DNA of 64,000 nucleotides from SABI01 sp963678555 (GTDB taxonomy: Bacteria; Spirochaetota; Spirochaetia; Sphaerochaetales; Sphaerochaetaceae), in the NCBI GenBank assembly GCA_963678555.2, contig CAXXJA010000002.1, forward strand, positions 310,001-374,000. Reading direction: 5' to 3'. The translations under genes were made by a program, and so were the position numbers. Under the pieces are notes generated by a model. That model was given only the letters and a program-made list of their open reading frames with translations, ran no database searches and was not told where the DNA came from. This document shows positions 50,282-59,575 of this stretch, in pieces. Each line of letters begins with the position of its first letter. Within the stretch, counting starts at the first letter, position 1.

Positions 50282-52843
50282 ATGGCCAAGAAAGCAGAGA
50301 CGCAGGATAAGACGCTCATTATTGTCGAGTCCCCGACCAAAGCGAAGACGATACGGAAGTTTCTTCCCCCGGACATGACGGTGATGGCCTGTAACGGACA
50401 CATCCGGGATCTGCCCTCAAAGGACCTTGCAATCGATGTCGAAAAGGATTATGAACCGAAATATGAGATATCCCGCGGAAAGGAGAAGATCATCAGGGAA
50501 CTGAAGGCGCAGCTCAAGGAAGCCGGCACGCTTCTGCTCGCCACTGATGAAGACCGGGAAGGGGAGAGCATATCATGGCATCTTCTGCAGGTACTCCGTC
50601 CGAAAGTGCCTCACCGCCGGATGGTGTTTCACGAGATCACGAAGAAAGCCATCACCCACGCACTTGAACAGGGACGGGACGTCGACATGAATCTTGTAAA
50701 CGCCCAGGAGGCACGACGGATCCTTGATCGACTCTATGGATATACTCTGTCACCGTTTCTGTGGAAAAAACTCTCCATGAGGACGCTCAGTGCCGGTCGT
50801 GTACAGTCTCCCGGTCTCCGTCTGATCGTCGAAAGGGAACGGGAGAGGATAGCATTCCGCTCAGGGACCTACTTTGATGTACTGGCCACACTTAATTCAA
50901 AAGAGCAGAGTGTTCCCTCCTTCGAAGCTAAACTGGAGGCAATCGGGGAGACTCGCATAGCCTCGGGAAAGGATTTTGATCCGGCCACAGGTGAGCTCAA
51001 GAGCGCCAAAGTGACACTGGTCGACGAGACTGCGGCAGAAGATATCGCACAGTTCGTGAAAAACGCTCCCTGGCGCGTGATTAGTGTCAGTGAGAAGGAA
51101 AAGAAGAGCAGACCGGCACCGCCGTTCATCACCTCGACACTTCAGCAGGAAGGCTCGAGAAAACTGCGGCTCAGTGCAACCGAGACGATGCGCATCGCAC
51201 AGCGGCTGTATGAGAACGGGCTGATCACCTACATGAGAACTGATAGCCCCTCTCTCAGTGATGAGGCCATCAACGGCGCACGGGAAGCAGTGACGGAACT
51301 CTACGGGCAGGAGTTTCTTGCACCCGGCAGGCGCGTGTATACATCGAGCGATGCTCAGGCTCAGGAGGCGCATGAAGCGATCCGTCCCGCCGGGGATACC
51401 TTCGTTCATCCCGATGATTCCAACCTGTCGGGCAAGGACCTCGCTCTCTATTCGATGATCTGGAAGCGAACACTCGCCACCCAGATGGCAGATGCGGTCA
51501 AGGCTACCACCAGCGTGAAACTTGAAGTCGGTGAATACCGTTTCTCGGCAAGCGGGAACCGGATCGTCTTTCCCGGATTCATCCGTGTCTACGTGGAGGG
51601 ACGCGATGACCCGGAAGCGGCTCTCGAAGATACCGAGCGCCTTCTTCCCCTTCTCACTGAAGCGACCGAAATAGAGGTTCAGGAAGCCCGCAGCCAGAAA
51701 CATGAGACGAAACCTCCTACCCGGTTTTCCGAAGCGACCCTTGTCCAGGAACTGGAGAAACGCGGAATCGGCCGTCCGAGTACCTATGCCGCCATCATCG
51801 AAAAACTCTATGAGAAAGAGTATATCGACCGGGAGAACAATGCACTCATCCCCACCTTCGTGGGTTTTGCCGTCGTTCAGCTTCTCGAGAGGAATTTCGA
51901 GAAAGAACTCGACTATGACTTTACCAGCTCGATGGAAAGTATCCTTGACGACATCGCACGGGGACAGAAGGATCGACGTGGATTCCTCAAGGATTTCTAC
52001 GAAGGGAAGAACGGTCTCAAGGAGAGGGTCGACGAACGTCTCAGTGAGGTGGACCATCTCGATGCGAAACAGATCGTTCTCACCAGTCTTCCCTCGTCCT
52101 ACACGCTCATGGTCGGAAAGTTCGGTCCCTACATCAAGGATGAACAGCAGGAACTGAATGTCTCTGTCCCGAAGGGTGTGTACCCCGGGACCATCACCGG
52201 GGAGGATGTCACCAAGCTGTTCGCACTGAGAAAGAGTGAAGGTGAAGAGGATACTCCTCTGTTCGTTCACCCTGAGACCCGGGAGCCCGTCTACCTGCTC
52301 ACAGGACGGTACGGGCCCTACTTCCAGATGGGGAAGGTGAGCGAGGAACATACAAAACCTCCACGCGTCTCCATCCCCAGAGGTCGGGATGCCGCTTCAA
52401 TGAGTCAGGAGGAGATCCTCTTTCTCTTCTCACTTCCCAGGAGCATAGGAACCGACAGTGAGAGCGGAGAGGATATCAAACTGGGAATCGGGCGCTACGG
52501 ACCATACATACACTGCGCAGGTACGTTCCACTCGGTAAAGGATTTTGATACCCTGAGGAATATGGACCTGGAGGAAGCCGTTCGGATCATCCACACGAGT
52601 CCAAAGGGGAAACGGGGTAAGGCGAAGGCCGAACCGATACTGAGCCTCGGAGAGGTGGATGGAAAGGAACTCGCAGTCTATGACGGACGCTACGGCCTGT
52701 ACGGAAAGTACGGGAAGGATAACTTCGCACTGCGTCAGGACCTCAAGAAAGACGCTGAAGCGGTGAAAGCCCTGACATCTGATGAGCTTCTTGAAATGTT
52801 CAAAGCCTATACACCGAAGAAGAAACCGCGGAAGAAGTCCTGA
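50282..52843 (+). CDS. topA: DNA topoisomerase I (type IA)
   Basis: The start at 50282 (MAKKAETQDKTLIIVESPTK) follows AAGGA. The Toprim domain has VESPTKAKTIRKFL and ATDEDREGESISWHL. The active-site Tyr is in LITYMRTDSPSLSDEAI. The C-terminal third has no zinc fingers but four copies of a G-R/K-Y/F-G-P-Y-I type repeat (KFGPYIKDE, RYGPYFQMG, RYGPYIHCA, RYGLYGKYG), with a basic tail. The enzyme relaxes negative supercoils. The length of 853 residues is normal. Confidence 0.96.
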   Translation: MAKKAETQDKTLIIVESPTKAKTIRKFLPPDMTVMACNGHIRDLPSKDLAIDVEKDYEPKYEISRGKEKIIRELKAQLKEAGTLLLATDEDREGESISWHLLQVLRPKVPHRRMVFHEITKKAITHALEQGRDVDMNLVNAQEARRILDRLYGYTLSPFLWKKLSMRTLSAGRVQSPGLRLIVERERERIAFRSGTYFDVLATLNSKEQSVPSFEAKLEAIGETRIASGKDFDPATGELKSAKVTLVDETAAEDIAQFVKNAPWRVISVSEKEKKSRPAPPFITSTLQQEGSRKLRLSATETMRIAQRLYENGLITYMRTDSPSLSDEAINGAREAVTELYGQEFLAPGRRVYTSSDAQAQEAHEAIRPAGDTFVHPDDSNLSGKDLALYSMIWKRTLATQMADAVKATTSVKLEVGEYRFSASGNRIVFPGFIRVYVEGRDDPEAALEDTERLLPLLTEATEIEVQEARSQKHETKPPTRFSEATLVQELEKRGIGRPSTYAAIIEKLYEKEYIDRENNALIPTFVGFAVVQLLERNFEKELDYDFTSSMESILDDIARGQKDRRGFLKDFYEGKNGLKERVDERLSEVDHLDAKQIVLTSLPSSYTLMVGKFGPYIKDEQQELNVSVPKGVYPGTITGEDVTKLFALRKSEGEEDTPLFVHPETREPVYLLTGRYGPYFQMGKVSEEHTKPPRVSIPRGRDAASMSQEEILFLFSLPRSIGTDSESGEDIKLGIGRYGPYIHCAGTFHSVKDFDTLRNMDLEEAVRIIHTSPKGKRGKAKAEPILSLGEVDGKELAVYDGRYGLYGKYGKDNFALRQDLKKDAEAVKALTSDELLEMFKAYTPKKKPRKKS

Positions 52844-52850
52844 TCTGGTA

Positions 52851-53747
52851 TCAGCTTCGTGCGGAGGTGAACAGGCCCGTACGGATGCCGATAGCTGGAA
52901 ACAGGAACGTGATCCACAGGCCCGTGAGCAGATAGCGTATCAGGGCGAAGAGAGCTGTGTCGGGCAGGAAGGCCTTGGCTCCCTGGATGACAAGGAGAAT
53001 GACCACACCGAGAGCATAGCGAGCCCATCTCTTCCCTGCTGAGGCTCCGGTCTCGTAGGGATTGTACCGTTCACTGAGGTGGAAGCCCAGGTACCCGCTG
53101 CCGGTGAGGATCAGCAGCTTCATCACATCCATATATCCCACGCTGTCGGCCAGGCCGGTTTCAAGAAGAACCGTGAGGATCAGAGCTGCTGCAGTGCTGA
53201 TGGCTCCGGCTGCAAGGGTGAATCTCATCATCCGCGGCCTGTCTTCCCACATCGCTTCGAAGCGGGGGAGCAGAAGGGTCGTTCCCGTGATTCCAAGGGC
53301 GAGCCCACCGAAGACATCAAGCGGCCAGTGCACTCCGAGATACATTCTCGATAATCCCACAGCAAGGATGGCTGCTGCCGAGAGGAGTGAGACGATACGC
53401 TTCCTGTAGGTAAGCGACAGTGCGCTGTAGAATGCTGCAGCACCGGTGGTATGGCCGGAGGGGAATGAGTAGCCGGTTGCCGTCTCCAGACGCTTACCGC
53501 TGATCTCCTCAAGGACCTGGAAGGGGCGGGGAGCCCGGATGAATGCCTTGAGCAAGCCCATCGCAACCAGAGAGAGTGCAAGGGAGGAGAAGATGGCGAA
53601 GCCTCGTTTCTTTGATGAGTTCCACACCAGATAGGTGATGAACAGAATGAAGACTGTCTCCTCTCCGAGCATGGTGAGTACCATGACGATGACATCGAGA
53701 GCCGGGGATGCGATTGAACTGAAAAATTCCATGATAGCGATCTGCAT
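52851..53747 (-). CDS. PAP2-family membrane phosphatase
   Basis: The 298-residue protein has about eight helices and the three-part phosphatase signature: KAFIRAPRPFQ, SFPSGHTTGAA and SRMYLGVHWPLDVFGG. Such enzymes remove phosphate from lipid phosphates, for example undecaprenyl pyrophosphate or phosphatidic acid, at the outer face of the membrane. The gene is convergent with topA and ends eight bases after it. Confidence 0.9.
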   Translation of the reverse strand: MQIAIMEFFSSIASPALDVIVMVLTMLGEETVFILFITYLVWNSSKKRGFAIFSSLALSLVAMGLLKAFIRAPRPFQVLEEISGKRLETATGYSFPSGHTTGAAAFYSALSLTYRKRIVSLLSAAAILAVGLSRMYLGVHWPLDVFGGLALGITGTTLLLPRFEAMWEDRPRMMRFTLAAGAISTAAALILTVLLETGLADSVGYMDVMKLLILTGSGYLGFHLSERYNPYETGASAGKRWARYALGVVILLVIQGAKAFLPDTALFALIRYLLTGLWITFLFPAIGIRTGLFTSARS

Positions 53748-53901
53748 GTCGAACCTCCTGACGTGGAGGCCAGTATAGCAGAGAGGCTCAATGTGAGAAA
53801 AGAGTACGGCACAACTACGTGACAGGATAGGAGGGTATTTTGACGTCTGCCGCTCACTCGTTCATTGCATAACGTGCAGTTATCTGGCTATACTCACTGC
53901 C

Positions 53902-54630
53902 ATGATTGCCACATACATCAACGCCGTTTCCATCATCATCGGGAGCCTCCTCGGTCTTCTCATCAGAGGAAGACTCAGCGAGAGGTTCAAGGAAGTCGTG
54001 TTCTCCGCCAGCGGACTCGTGACCCTCACTATCGGCCTTTCCATGGCCATGCAGACGGAAAGTTATCTTGTGCTTCTCTTCTCCCTCGTCCTGGGCGGCT
54101 TTATCGGCTATCTTATAGGAATCGAGGACGGGATTCTCCGTTTCGGTGACTGGATCGAGAAGCGAAGTTCCCGGAACGTGTCGAAGGAGAGCGTTGCCGG
54201 AGGATCGGACTTTGCCAGGGGATTCCTCAATTCGTCGGTCCTGTTCTGTTCAGGTGCCATGGCCGTGGTGGGCTCGATACATGCGGGAACGGTGGGGGAT
54301 TATGATCTGATTCTTATCAAGTCTGTCATGGATGGAGCGATGGCCATCATCTTTACGGCTGCCTACGGCCCCGGAGTCCTTCTCTCTGCCGGTTCTGTCC
54401 TCGTATATCAGGGTATTTTCACCATCGGAGGGAGCGCCCTTGCCCCGCTGATGAAGGAGAGCGGACTGAATGAGCTTTCCGCTGCAGGGGGAGTCCTTCT
54501 TCTGATGATCGCCTTCAACCTCATCGGTGTGAAACAGTTCAGGACCGGTAACTTCCTTCCTGCGCTTGCTCTTGCACCTCTGTTCAGTTTGCTCGGAGCG
54601 ATGATGAGTAATGTTCTGCCCTTCCTGTAG
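53902..54630 (+). CDS. DUF554 membrane protein
   Basis: The 242-residue protein has about seven helices and starts MIATYINAVSIIIGSLLGLL. The segments RFKEVVFSASGLVTLTIGLS, FLNSSVLFCSGAMAVVGSI and AYGPGVLLSAGSVLVYQG are typical of the DUF554 (YdfK/YqgA) family. The function of the family is not known. It ends ~46 bases before the tRNA-Asp promoter. Confidence 0.88.
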   Translation: MIATYINAVSIIIGSLLGLLIRGRLSERFKEVVFSASGLVTLTIGLSMAMQTESYLVLLFSLVLGGFIGYLIGIEDGILRFGDWIEKRSSRNVSKESVAGGSDFARGFLNSSVLFCSGAMAVVGSIHAGTVGDYDLILIKSVMDGAMAIIFTAAYGPGVLLSAGSVLVYQGIFTIGGSALAPLMKESGLNELSAAGGVLLLMIAFNLIGVKQFRTGNFLPALALAPLFSLLGAMMSNVLPFL

Positions 54631-54676
54631 TTATATAAGGGATAGAGAAATTATCAGCTGTTTTTTTGAAATGGTA

Positions 54677-54705
54677 TTGACAAAAAATGGCTGAGAGTGT
54701 AATTT
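54677..54705 (+). promoter_or_regulatory. Strong sigma-70 promoter of tRNA-Asp
   Basis: TTGACA (54677-54682), 17 bases, TAATTT (54700-54705) lie 13 bases upstream of the tRNA 5' end. Confidence 0.85.
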
Positions 54706-54718
54706 CTCCATGCTAGCA

Positions 54719-54794
54719 CGAGGGTGTAGCGAAGCTGGTTATCGCGACGGCCTGTCACGCCGTAGATCGCGGGTTCGAGTCCCGTCACTCTCGC
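54719..54794 (+). tRNA. tRNA-Asp (GTC)
   Basis: The sequence CGAGGGTGTAGCGAAGC to GTCACTCTCGC folds as a tRNA with anticodon loop CTGTCAC (GTC). The acceptor stem is CGAGGGT/ACTCTCG, with C1-G72 in place of the more common G1-C72. The T-arm is GCGGGTTCGAGTCCCGT. CCA is not encoded. A terminator follows. Confidence 0.9.
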
Positions 54795-54801
54795 CTACTT
54801 A

Positions 54802-54829
54802 CTGCTCCGGAATGTTCCGGAGCAGTTTT
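54802..54829 (+). terminator. Terminator after tRNA-Asp
   Basis: CTGCTCCGG, loop AATGTT, CCGGAGCAG is a perfect 9-bp stem followed by TTTTGTTTTT. Confidence 0.9.
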
Positions 54830-54895
54830 GTTTTTCACCCATGACCCATCTCCGGTTCACAGCAACCGACTTCACGGGATAGGGAGGACTCATAT

Positions 54896-55960
54896 ATGAA
54901 GATACTGGTAGGCATGAGCGGAGGCATTGACAGCTCCGCAGCAGCCCTGCTCCTCAAACAATCTGGTCACGAGGTGATCGGCGTGACGATGACGATGTAC
55001 GATCCTGATAACCCTGTTCTCGCTCAGATGAACGGAACCGCCTGCTTCGGACCTGGCAGTTCACAGACTGTCGAAGAATCCCGAGCTGTCTGCGATACCC
55101 TCGGTATTCCACACCACGTGGTGGATCTGTCACACGAATACCGCCACCATATCCTCGATAATTTCAACAGTGAATACCTTGCCGGGAGGACACCGAATCC
55201 CTGTGTCCTATGCAACCGCTACATCAAGTTCGGAGCCCTCTTTGATGCCGTCGGGCGTTTGGGAATCGAGTTCGACCGCTTCGCAACAGGACACTACGTC
55301 AGACTCGCATCGTACGGGGACAGGCTCACCCTTGAGGTGGCTGCGGATGAGAGGAAGGATCAGAGCTACTTTCTCTACCGCCTGAGGCAGGACCAGCTTC
55401 GCCGGATCCTCTTTCCTCTGGCGGGAAGAACGAAGGAGGAGAACAGAAAGCTGGGTGCTGAGCACGGGCTGTTCCCCCAGGATAAGGGAGAGAGTCAGGA
55501 CTTCTACAGCGGCCATTACAGCGACCTTCTGACCTGCGAGCCTCTCGAGGGGGAGATACGTGACAGCAGCGGGAAGGTCCTCGGTTCCCATCAGGGGTTC
55601 TGGAATTATACGATCGGACAGCGGAAGGGACTGGGTATCTCCTCTGACCGTCCTCTGTATGTCACCGCCCTTGATGCACAGAACAATATCGTCACGGTGG
55701 GGTACAAAGAGGATACCTTCAGTGAATATCTCACCGGCTATGATGCCAGCTGGATGGCGATTGATGAGCTTACCGGCGAGATGCATGTCACTGCAAAGAT
55801 ACGTTCCACCAGCCGTCCAGAGCAGGCCATCATCCAACCTCTGGAGGGAAACCGGGTCTCAGTCAGGTTCGCAGCAAAACAGAATGCAGTCACTCCGGGT
55901 CAGTCTGTCGTCTTCTACAGCGACAGGAAGATCATCGGGGGGGCCTTCATCGGCGGCTGA
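54896..55960 (+). CDS. mnmA: tRNA 2-thiouridylase MnmA, CxxC variant
   Basis: The 354-residue product has the PP-loop GMSGGIDSSAAALLL, the tRNA-binding GTACFGPGSSQTVEESRAVC region and FATGHYVRL. It has C103 and C106 in NPCVLCNRYIKF. Where most MnmA proteins have the second catalytic Cys after SQD, this one has SQDFYSG (Y204); C214 follows nearby in LLTCEPLEGE. The CxxC pattern suggests an iron-sulfur type thiolase rather than the disulfide-relay type. The enzyme adds sulfur to U34 of Lys, Glu and Gln tRNAs. Confidence 0.85.
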   Translation: MKILVGMSGGIDSSAAALLLKQSGHEVIGVTMTMYDPDNPVLAQMNGTACFGPGSSQTVEESRAVCDTLGIPHHVVDLSHEYRHHILDNFNSEYLAGRTPNPCVLCNRYIKFGALFDAVGRLGIEFDRFATGHYVRLASYGDRLTLEVAADERKDQSYFLYRLRQDQLRRILFPLAGRTKEENRKLGAEHGLFPQDKGESQDFYSGHYSDLLTCEPLEGEIRDSSGKVLGSHQGFWNYTIGQRKGLGISSDRPLYVTALDAQNNIVTVGYKEDTFSEYLTGYDASWMAIDELTGEMHVTAKIRSTSRPEQAIIQPLEGNRVSVRFAAKQNAVTPGQSVVFYSDRKIIGGAFIGG

Positions 55961-56038
55961 CGGTCCCCAAAGCCTTTTTGGCTTGATTGATTGTTTCTCC
56001 TGTGATGTAATAGATACACACCATCAAGGGGGAACTTC

Positions 56039-56836
56039 ATGAGACTCATTATCCAGAAGAACTATGAATCCATGTCAGCATGGACTGCGCGATATATTGC
56101 CGATGCCATTTCGAGGCATCAGCAGCACTCTGACCGGCCGTTTGTGCTCGGTCTTCCCACGGGTAGTTCCCCCGTCGGTACCTACCGGGAACTGATCCGG
56201 TTACACAGAGAAGGACAGCTGAGTTTCAGCAATGTCATCACCTTCAACATGGATGAGTATATCGGCCTGGCACAGGATCATCCTCAGTCGTACCACTACT
56301 TCATGCAGGAGCACCTGTTCTCCCATATCGACATACGGCCGGAGAACGTTCACATTCCCGATGGGAATGCAGAGGATATCCCTGCGATGTGTGCAGCCTA
56401 CGAAAAGGCGATCGCGGAAGCGGGAGGAATTGACTTGTTCCTTGGCGGGGTCGGTGTGGATGGACACATCGCCTTTAACGAACCGTTCAGTTCTCTCGAG
56501 TCGGTCACACGGGTGAAGACGCTCACTCAGGACACGAAGATCGCCAATGCCCGCTTCTTCGACGGGGATACCTCCCTGGTACCCTCGCATGCAGTGACGG
56601 TCGGGGTCAAAACGATCCGCGATGCAGCAGAGGTCCTCATTCTGATAAACGGGTACAACAAGGCCCGTGCCCTGCACGCTGCCGTCGAAGGTCCTGTGAC
56701 CCATACGAACACCTGCAGTGTGCTTCAGCTTCACCCGAAGGCCGTCATTGTCTGTGATGAGGATGCGACGGTGGAACTGAAAGTGGGTACCTACAGGTAC
56801 TTCAAGGATATCGAGAGGAACGAGATTCTCAGCTGA
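56039..56836 (+). CDS. nagB: Glucosamine-6-phosphate deaminase
   Basis: The 265-residue product starts MRLIIQKNYESMSAWTARYI. It has LGLPTGSSPVGTYRELIRLH, the catalytic NMDEYIGL and GVGVDGHIAFNEPFSS. The enzyme turns glucosamine-6-phosphate into fructose-6-phosphate and ammonia. AAGGGGGA precedes the start at 56039. It overlaps the convergent phosphodiesterase gene by eight bases. No other amino-sugar genes are adjacent. Confidence 0.95.
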   Translation: MRLIIQKNYESMSAWTARYIADAISRHQQHSDRPFVLGLPTGSSPVGTYRELIRLHREGQLSFSNVITFNMDEYIGLAQDHPQSYHYFMQEHLFSHIDIRPENVHIPDGNAEDIPAMCAAYEKAIAEAGGIDLFLGGVGVDGHIAFNEPFSSLESVTRVKTLTQDTKIANARFFDGDTSLVPSHAVTVGVKTIRDAAEVLILINGYNKARALHAAVEGPVTHTNTCSVLQLHPKAVIVCDEDATVELKVGTYRYFKDIERNEILS

Positions 56837-57635
56837 ATCTGCGCTTCGCGACCTGTGTAAGCAGTGCGACATCATCACTCATGATGGTGTCCACTCCCAT
56901 GTCGAACAGCCGGTCCATCTCACGCTCCTCATTGATCGTCCATACCATGATGACAGCTCCCCGTGCGTGAAACTCCTGAATGAACCGCGGGGTGATGACC
57001 TCTATGCCCCACTGCCTCACAGGCACCTGGAACACGAGTGTACGTTCCTTCTGCGTCCTCAGTGTCCGGGGAAGGAGGTGGAGTGAGTTGGCCAGAAGAA
57101 GGGGAAGGACCTCCAGTGTGGTCACACTGGTCAGGATCTCGGGGTGGCTCTTTCTCACCTCTCTGAGATGGGAGAGGTGGAAGGAGGCACACAGCACCCG
57201 CTCGTGTGCCTGACGGTCGCTGACAACATCCGTGAACGCCTTCACAATAGCAGGGTCGCTGCTTTTCAGGTCCACATTGAACCGCTGAGACGGGCACGCT
57301 TCAAGTGCTTCTGCAAGGGTGATCATGCTCACCCCTCTGCCCCGGTAGGGGAACGAGGCACCCCCGTCCTGCGTGAAGGTGTACCCGGCATCAAGGCGTT
57401 TCAGCTCCTTGAGCGTATGTTCCTCTACGCTGCCTCTTCCGTCGGTGTTGCGCTCGAGGGTGGGATCGTGCCAGATCACCAGATGACCGTCGCGCGTGAG
57501 GTGGACATCGGTCTCTATCACATCGACGTTCAGTTCGATTGCCCGTTCAAAGGCCTCAAGCGTGTTCTCCGGAGCCCGGTGAGAATCACCCCGGTGGCCT
57601 ACGACGCGGGGAACAGGTGTGAGAAACTTCTCCAT
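56829..57635 (-). CDS. Glycerophosphodiester phosphodiesterase
   Basis: The start at 57635 follows GGGAGG at proper distance. The product has the catalytic VVGHRGDSHRAPENTLEAFE and DVIETDVHLTRDGHLVIWHD, then NVDLKSS and VMVWTINEEREMDRLFDMGV. This is the GDPD TIM barrel, which splits glycerophosphodiesters to glycerol-3-phosphate and alcohol. There is no signal peptide, so it is cytoplasmic. It is downstream of trmJ and probably co-transcribed. Confidence 0.93.
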   Translation of the reverse strand: MEKFLTPVPRVVGHRGDSHRAPENTLEAFERAIELNVDVIETDVHLTRDGHLVIWHDPTLERNTDGRGSVEEHTLKELKRLDAGYTFTQDGGASFPYRGRGVSMITLAEALEACPSQRFNVDLKSSDPAIVKAFTDVVSDRQAHERVLCASFHLSHLREVRKSHPEILTSVTTLEVLPLLLANSLHLLPRTLRTQKERTLVFQVPVRQWGIEVITPRFIQEFHARGAVIMVWTINEEREMDRLFDMGVDTIMSDDVALLTQVAKRRFS

Positions 57636-57643
57636 AGCAGTGA

Positions 57644-58369
57644 TCACCTCCCTTTATGGATCTTGAGTTTCGCGATTTTGCGGAAGATCTTCTCCATCCG
57701 CTGGGCTTCCTTCTCATCGAGGGAAGCTCTTCCTATGATATCATGAAAGTACGAGCGGACAAGAGGCCGTTCAGTGCCCTTGTAGTAGTCGATGCTTTCC
57801 AGACTTTCGTCGATGATGTCGGTGACCTGACGTATTCGTTTCTCATCGATCGGTCTGAACTGAGTCTCTGCCTTCTCCGCGTTAAACAGCACATAGGCGA
57901 TGACCTGTACCGCCTGAGCAAGGTTAAGTGAACCCTGATCCGAAGAACTGCTGATTTCCACACAGAGATGACACAGAGAAAGCTCCGTGTCGGTGAGACC
58001 GGTTGCTTCCCGTCCGAAGACAATCGAAACTGTTCCCTCACCGATGGACTGCACCCGGCTGGCGAGCTGCTCGGGAGAGACGAAGAAATACTTGCGTTTC
58101 CTGCCCCTTCTCCGCGAAGTGCCTGCTGCAAGTACCGAGTCCTGAAGGGCCTCCTCAAGACTCGCCGCTCTCCGGTGTCGCTGCCAGATCTCCTGGGAGT
58201 GGACGGCGAAGGTTCTGATGGTCTTCTCGTCATAGACCGCATCACCCACGATCGTGAGACGGCTGAGCCCCATCGTCTTCATCGCTCGGCAGGTACTGCC
58301 GATATTTCCGCTTTCCTTCGGTTCTACCAGGACGATCTCTATCTGATCCAGTATTGATGATTCACTCAT
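57644..58369 (-). CDS. trmJ: tRNA 2'-O-methyltransferase TrmJ-like (SPOUT)
   Basis: The 241-residue product starts MSESSILDQIEIVLVEPKES and has GNIGSTCRAMKTMGLSRLTI, SIVFGREATGLTDTELSLC and the SAM knot SSSDQGSLNLAQAVQVIAY. These are the three SPOUT motifs of TrmJ/LasT, which methylates the ribose at position 32 of some tRNAs. The C-terminal helix is shorter than in gamma-proteobacteria. It is divergent from the transporter at 58426. Confidence 0.88.
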   Translation of the reverse strand: MSESSILDQIEIVLVEPKESGNIGSTCRAMKTMGLSRLTIVGDAVYDEKTIRTFAVHSQEIWQRHRRAASLEEALQDSVLAAGTSRRRGRKRKYFFVSPEQLASRVQSIGEGTVSIVFGREATGLTDTELSLCHLCVEISSSSDQGSLNLAQAVQVIAYVLFNAEKAETQFRPIDEKRIRQVTDIIDESLESIDYYKGTERPLVRSYFHDIIGRASLDEKEAQRMEKIFRKIAKLKIHKGR

Positions 58370-58425
58370 ACATCAGAGTCTTATCAGATATTGCTATGTT
58401 TTCCAAGCTGTCTTATAGTAGGAGC

Positions 58426-59568
58426 ATGTCAGAAGGAACCAGTCCCGTCCATGACGGAAGAAAGACCGCTCTCTACGTAATAGTGACCATTCTCTCTCTT
58501 GCTGTACTGAAGATGGCTCAGAGCGTTCTTCTCCCTCTGGTGATTGCCCTGTTCATTTTCCTGATCTTCAACCCGATGCTCAACAGGATGGAGAAGATGA
58601 AAGTGCCCCGGTGGATCGGGGTTCTGGTGGTCATGGTCGTCCTTCTCATTGTCTTCTTTGTTGCCGCATGGTTCTTCTTCTTCTCGGTGGATAGACTCGT
58701 CCAGCGTCTGCCGATGTATGTGAGACGCTTTTCAGTGATTGACAAGTGGCTGGCAGAGGAACTCGGTCTTGATTCCCAGACCTCGTTTCTGATGTTCATT
58801 GATTTTGACTGGGGGGGGATCATCCTCTCCTCCCTTTCGAGTGTCTCGGGACGGGCGATATCCATCGTGTCGATGGCTGCTCTGGTGTACATCTTTGTCC
58901 TCTTCCTCCTTCTTGAGCGGCAGTCATTGATTCCCAAACTCAAGGTTGCCGTTCCGGGGGGTAAGGGAATGAAGGTCGCCGTGATGTTCGAACGTGTCAA
59001 CCGTCAGATATCACGGTATCTGTCACTCAAGGCGGTCATCTCTCTGGTGACCGGTTCACTGTTCTATCTGGCGTGTCTTGCCACAGGGCTCGATTTCGCC
59101 CTGCTGTGGGGGGTCGGAGCGTTCATACTCAACTTCATCCCCTCTATAGGCTCTATCATCATCACGACTCTCACGATCGTGATGGCACTGCTGCAGTTCT
59201 TTCCTTCCTGGGCTAATATTCTGTATGTTGCGATCCTGATGATCTCCATCCAGATGGTGCTCGGAAATATCCTCGACCCGAGGATACAGGGTATCCAGCT
59301 GAACCTTTCCCCGATCATCATTCTCGCCTCTCTCTCAGTCTGGGGGTTCATATGGGGTATCCCCGGGATGTTCCTCGCAGTACCCATGACCAGTATCCTT
59401 CAGATAGTCTTTGCAAATACGAAGAGCCTGAAGCCTCTTGCCGTTCTGATAGGTTCGGGGCGCCCCTACAGGAAGGTGCTTCAGCAGGAGCAGAAGAGGA
59501 AGACTGAGAGGGAGCAGAGGCGCAAGGAGCGGGAGCAGCGGCGATCCTCGCGGAGTCCTTTGCTGTAG
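58426..59568 (+). CDS. AI-2E family transporter
   Basis: The start is likely 58426 (MSEGTSPVHDGRKTALYVIV) or 58396, as the longer frame from 58354 overlaps the trmJ start. The protein has about eight helices and the family segments QSVLLPLVIALFIFLIFNPM, LWGVGAFILNFIPSIGSIII and LSPIIILASLSVWGFIWGIP. Members include TqsA (autoinducer-2 export) and Na+/H+ antiporters, so the substrate is open. The tail is strongly basic (about 30 residues rich in Arg, Lys and Glu). Confidence 0.87.
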   Translation: MSEGTSPVHDGRKTALYVIVTILSLAVLKMAQSVLLPLVIALFIFLIFNPMLNRMEKMKVPRWIGVLVVMVVLLIVFFVAAWFFFFSVDRLVQRLPMYVRRFSVIDKWLAEELGLDSQTSFLMFIDFDWGGIILSSLSSVSGRAISIVSMAALVYIFVLFLLLERQSLIPKLKVAVPGGKGMKVAVMFERVNRQISRYLSLKAVISLVTGSLFYLACLATGLDFALLWGVGAFILNFIPSIGSIIITTLTIVMALLQFFPSWANILYVAILMISIQMVLGNILDPRIQGIQLNLSPIIILASLSVWGFIWGIPGMFLAVPMTSILQIVFANTKSLKPLAVLIGSGRPYRKVLQQEQKRKTEREQRRKEREQRRSSRSPLL

Positions 59569-59575
59569 GGCGGCT

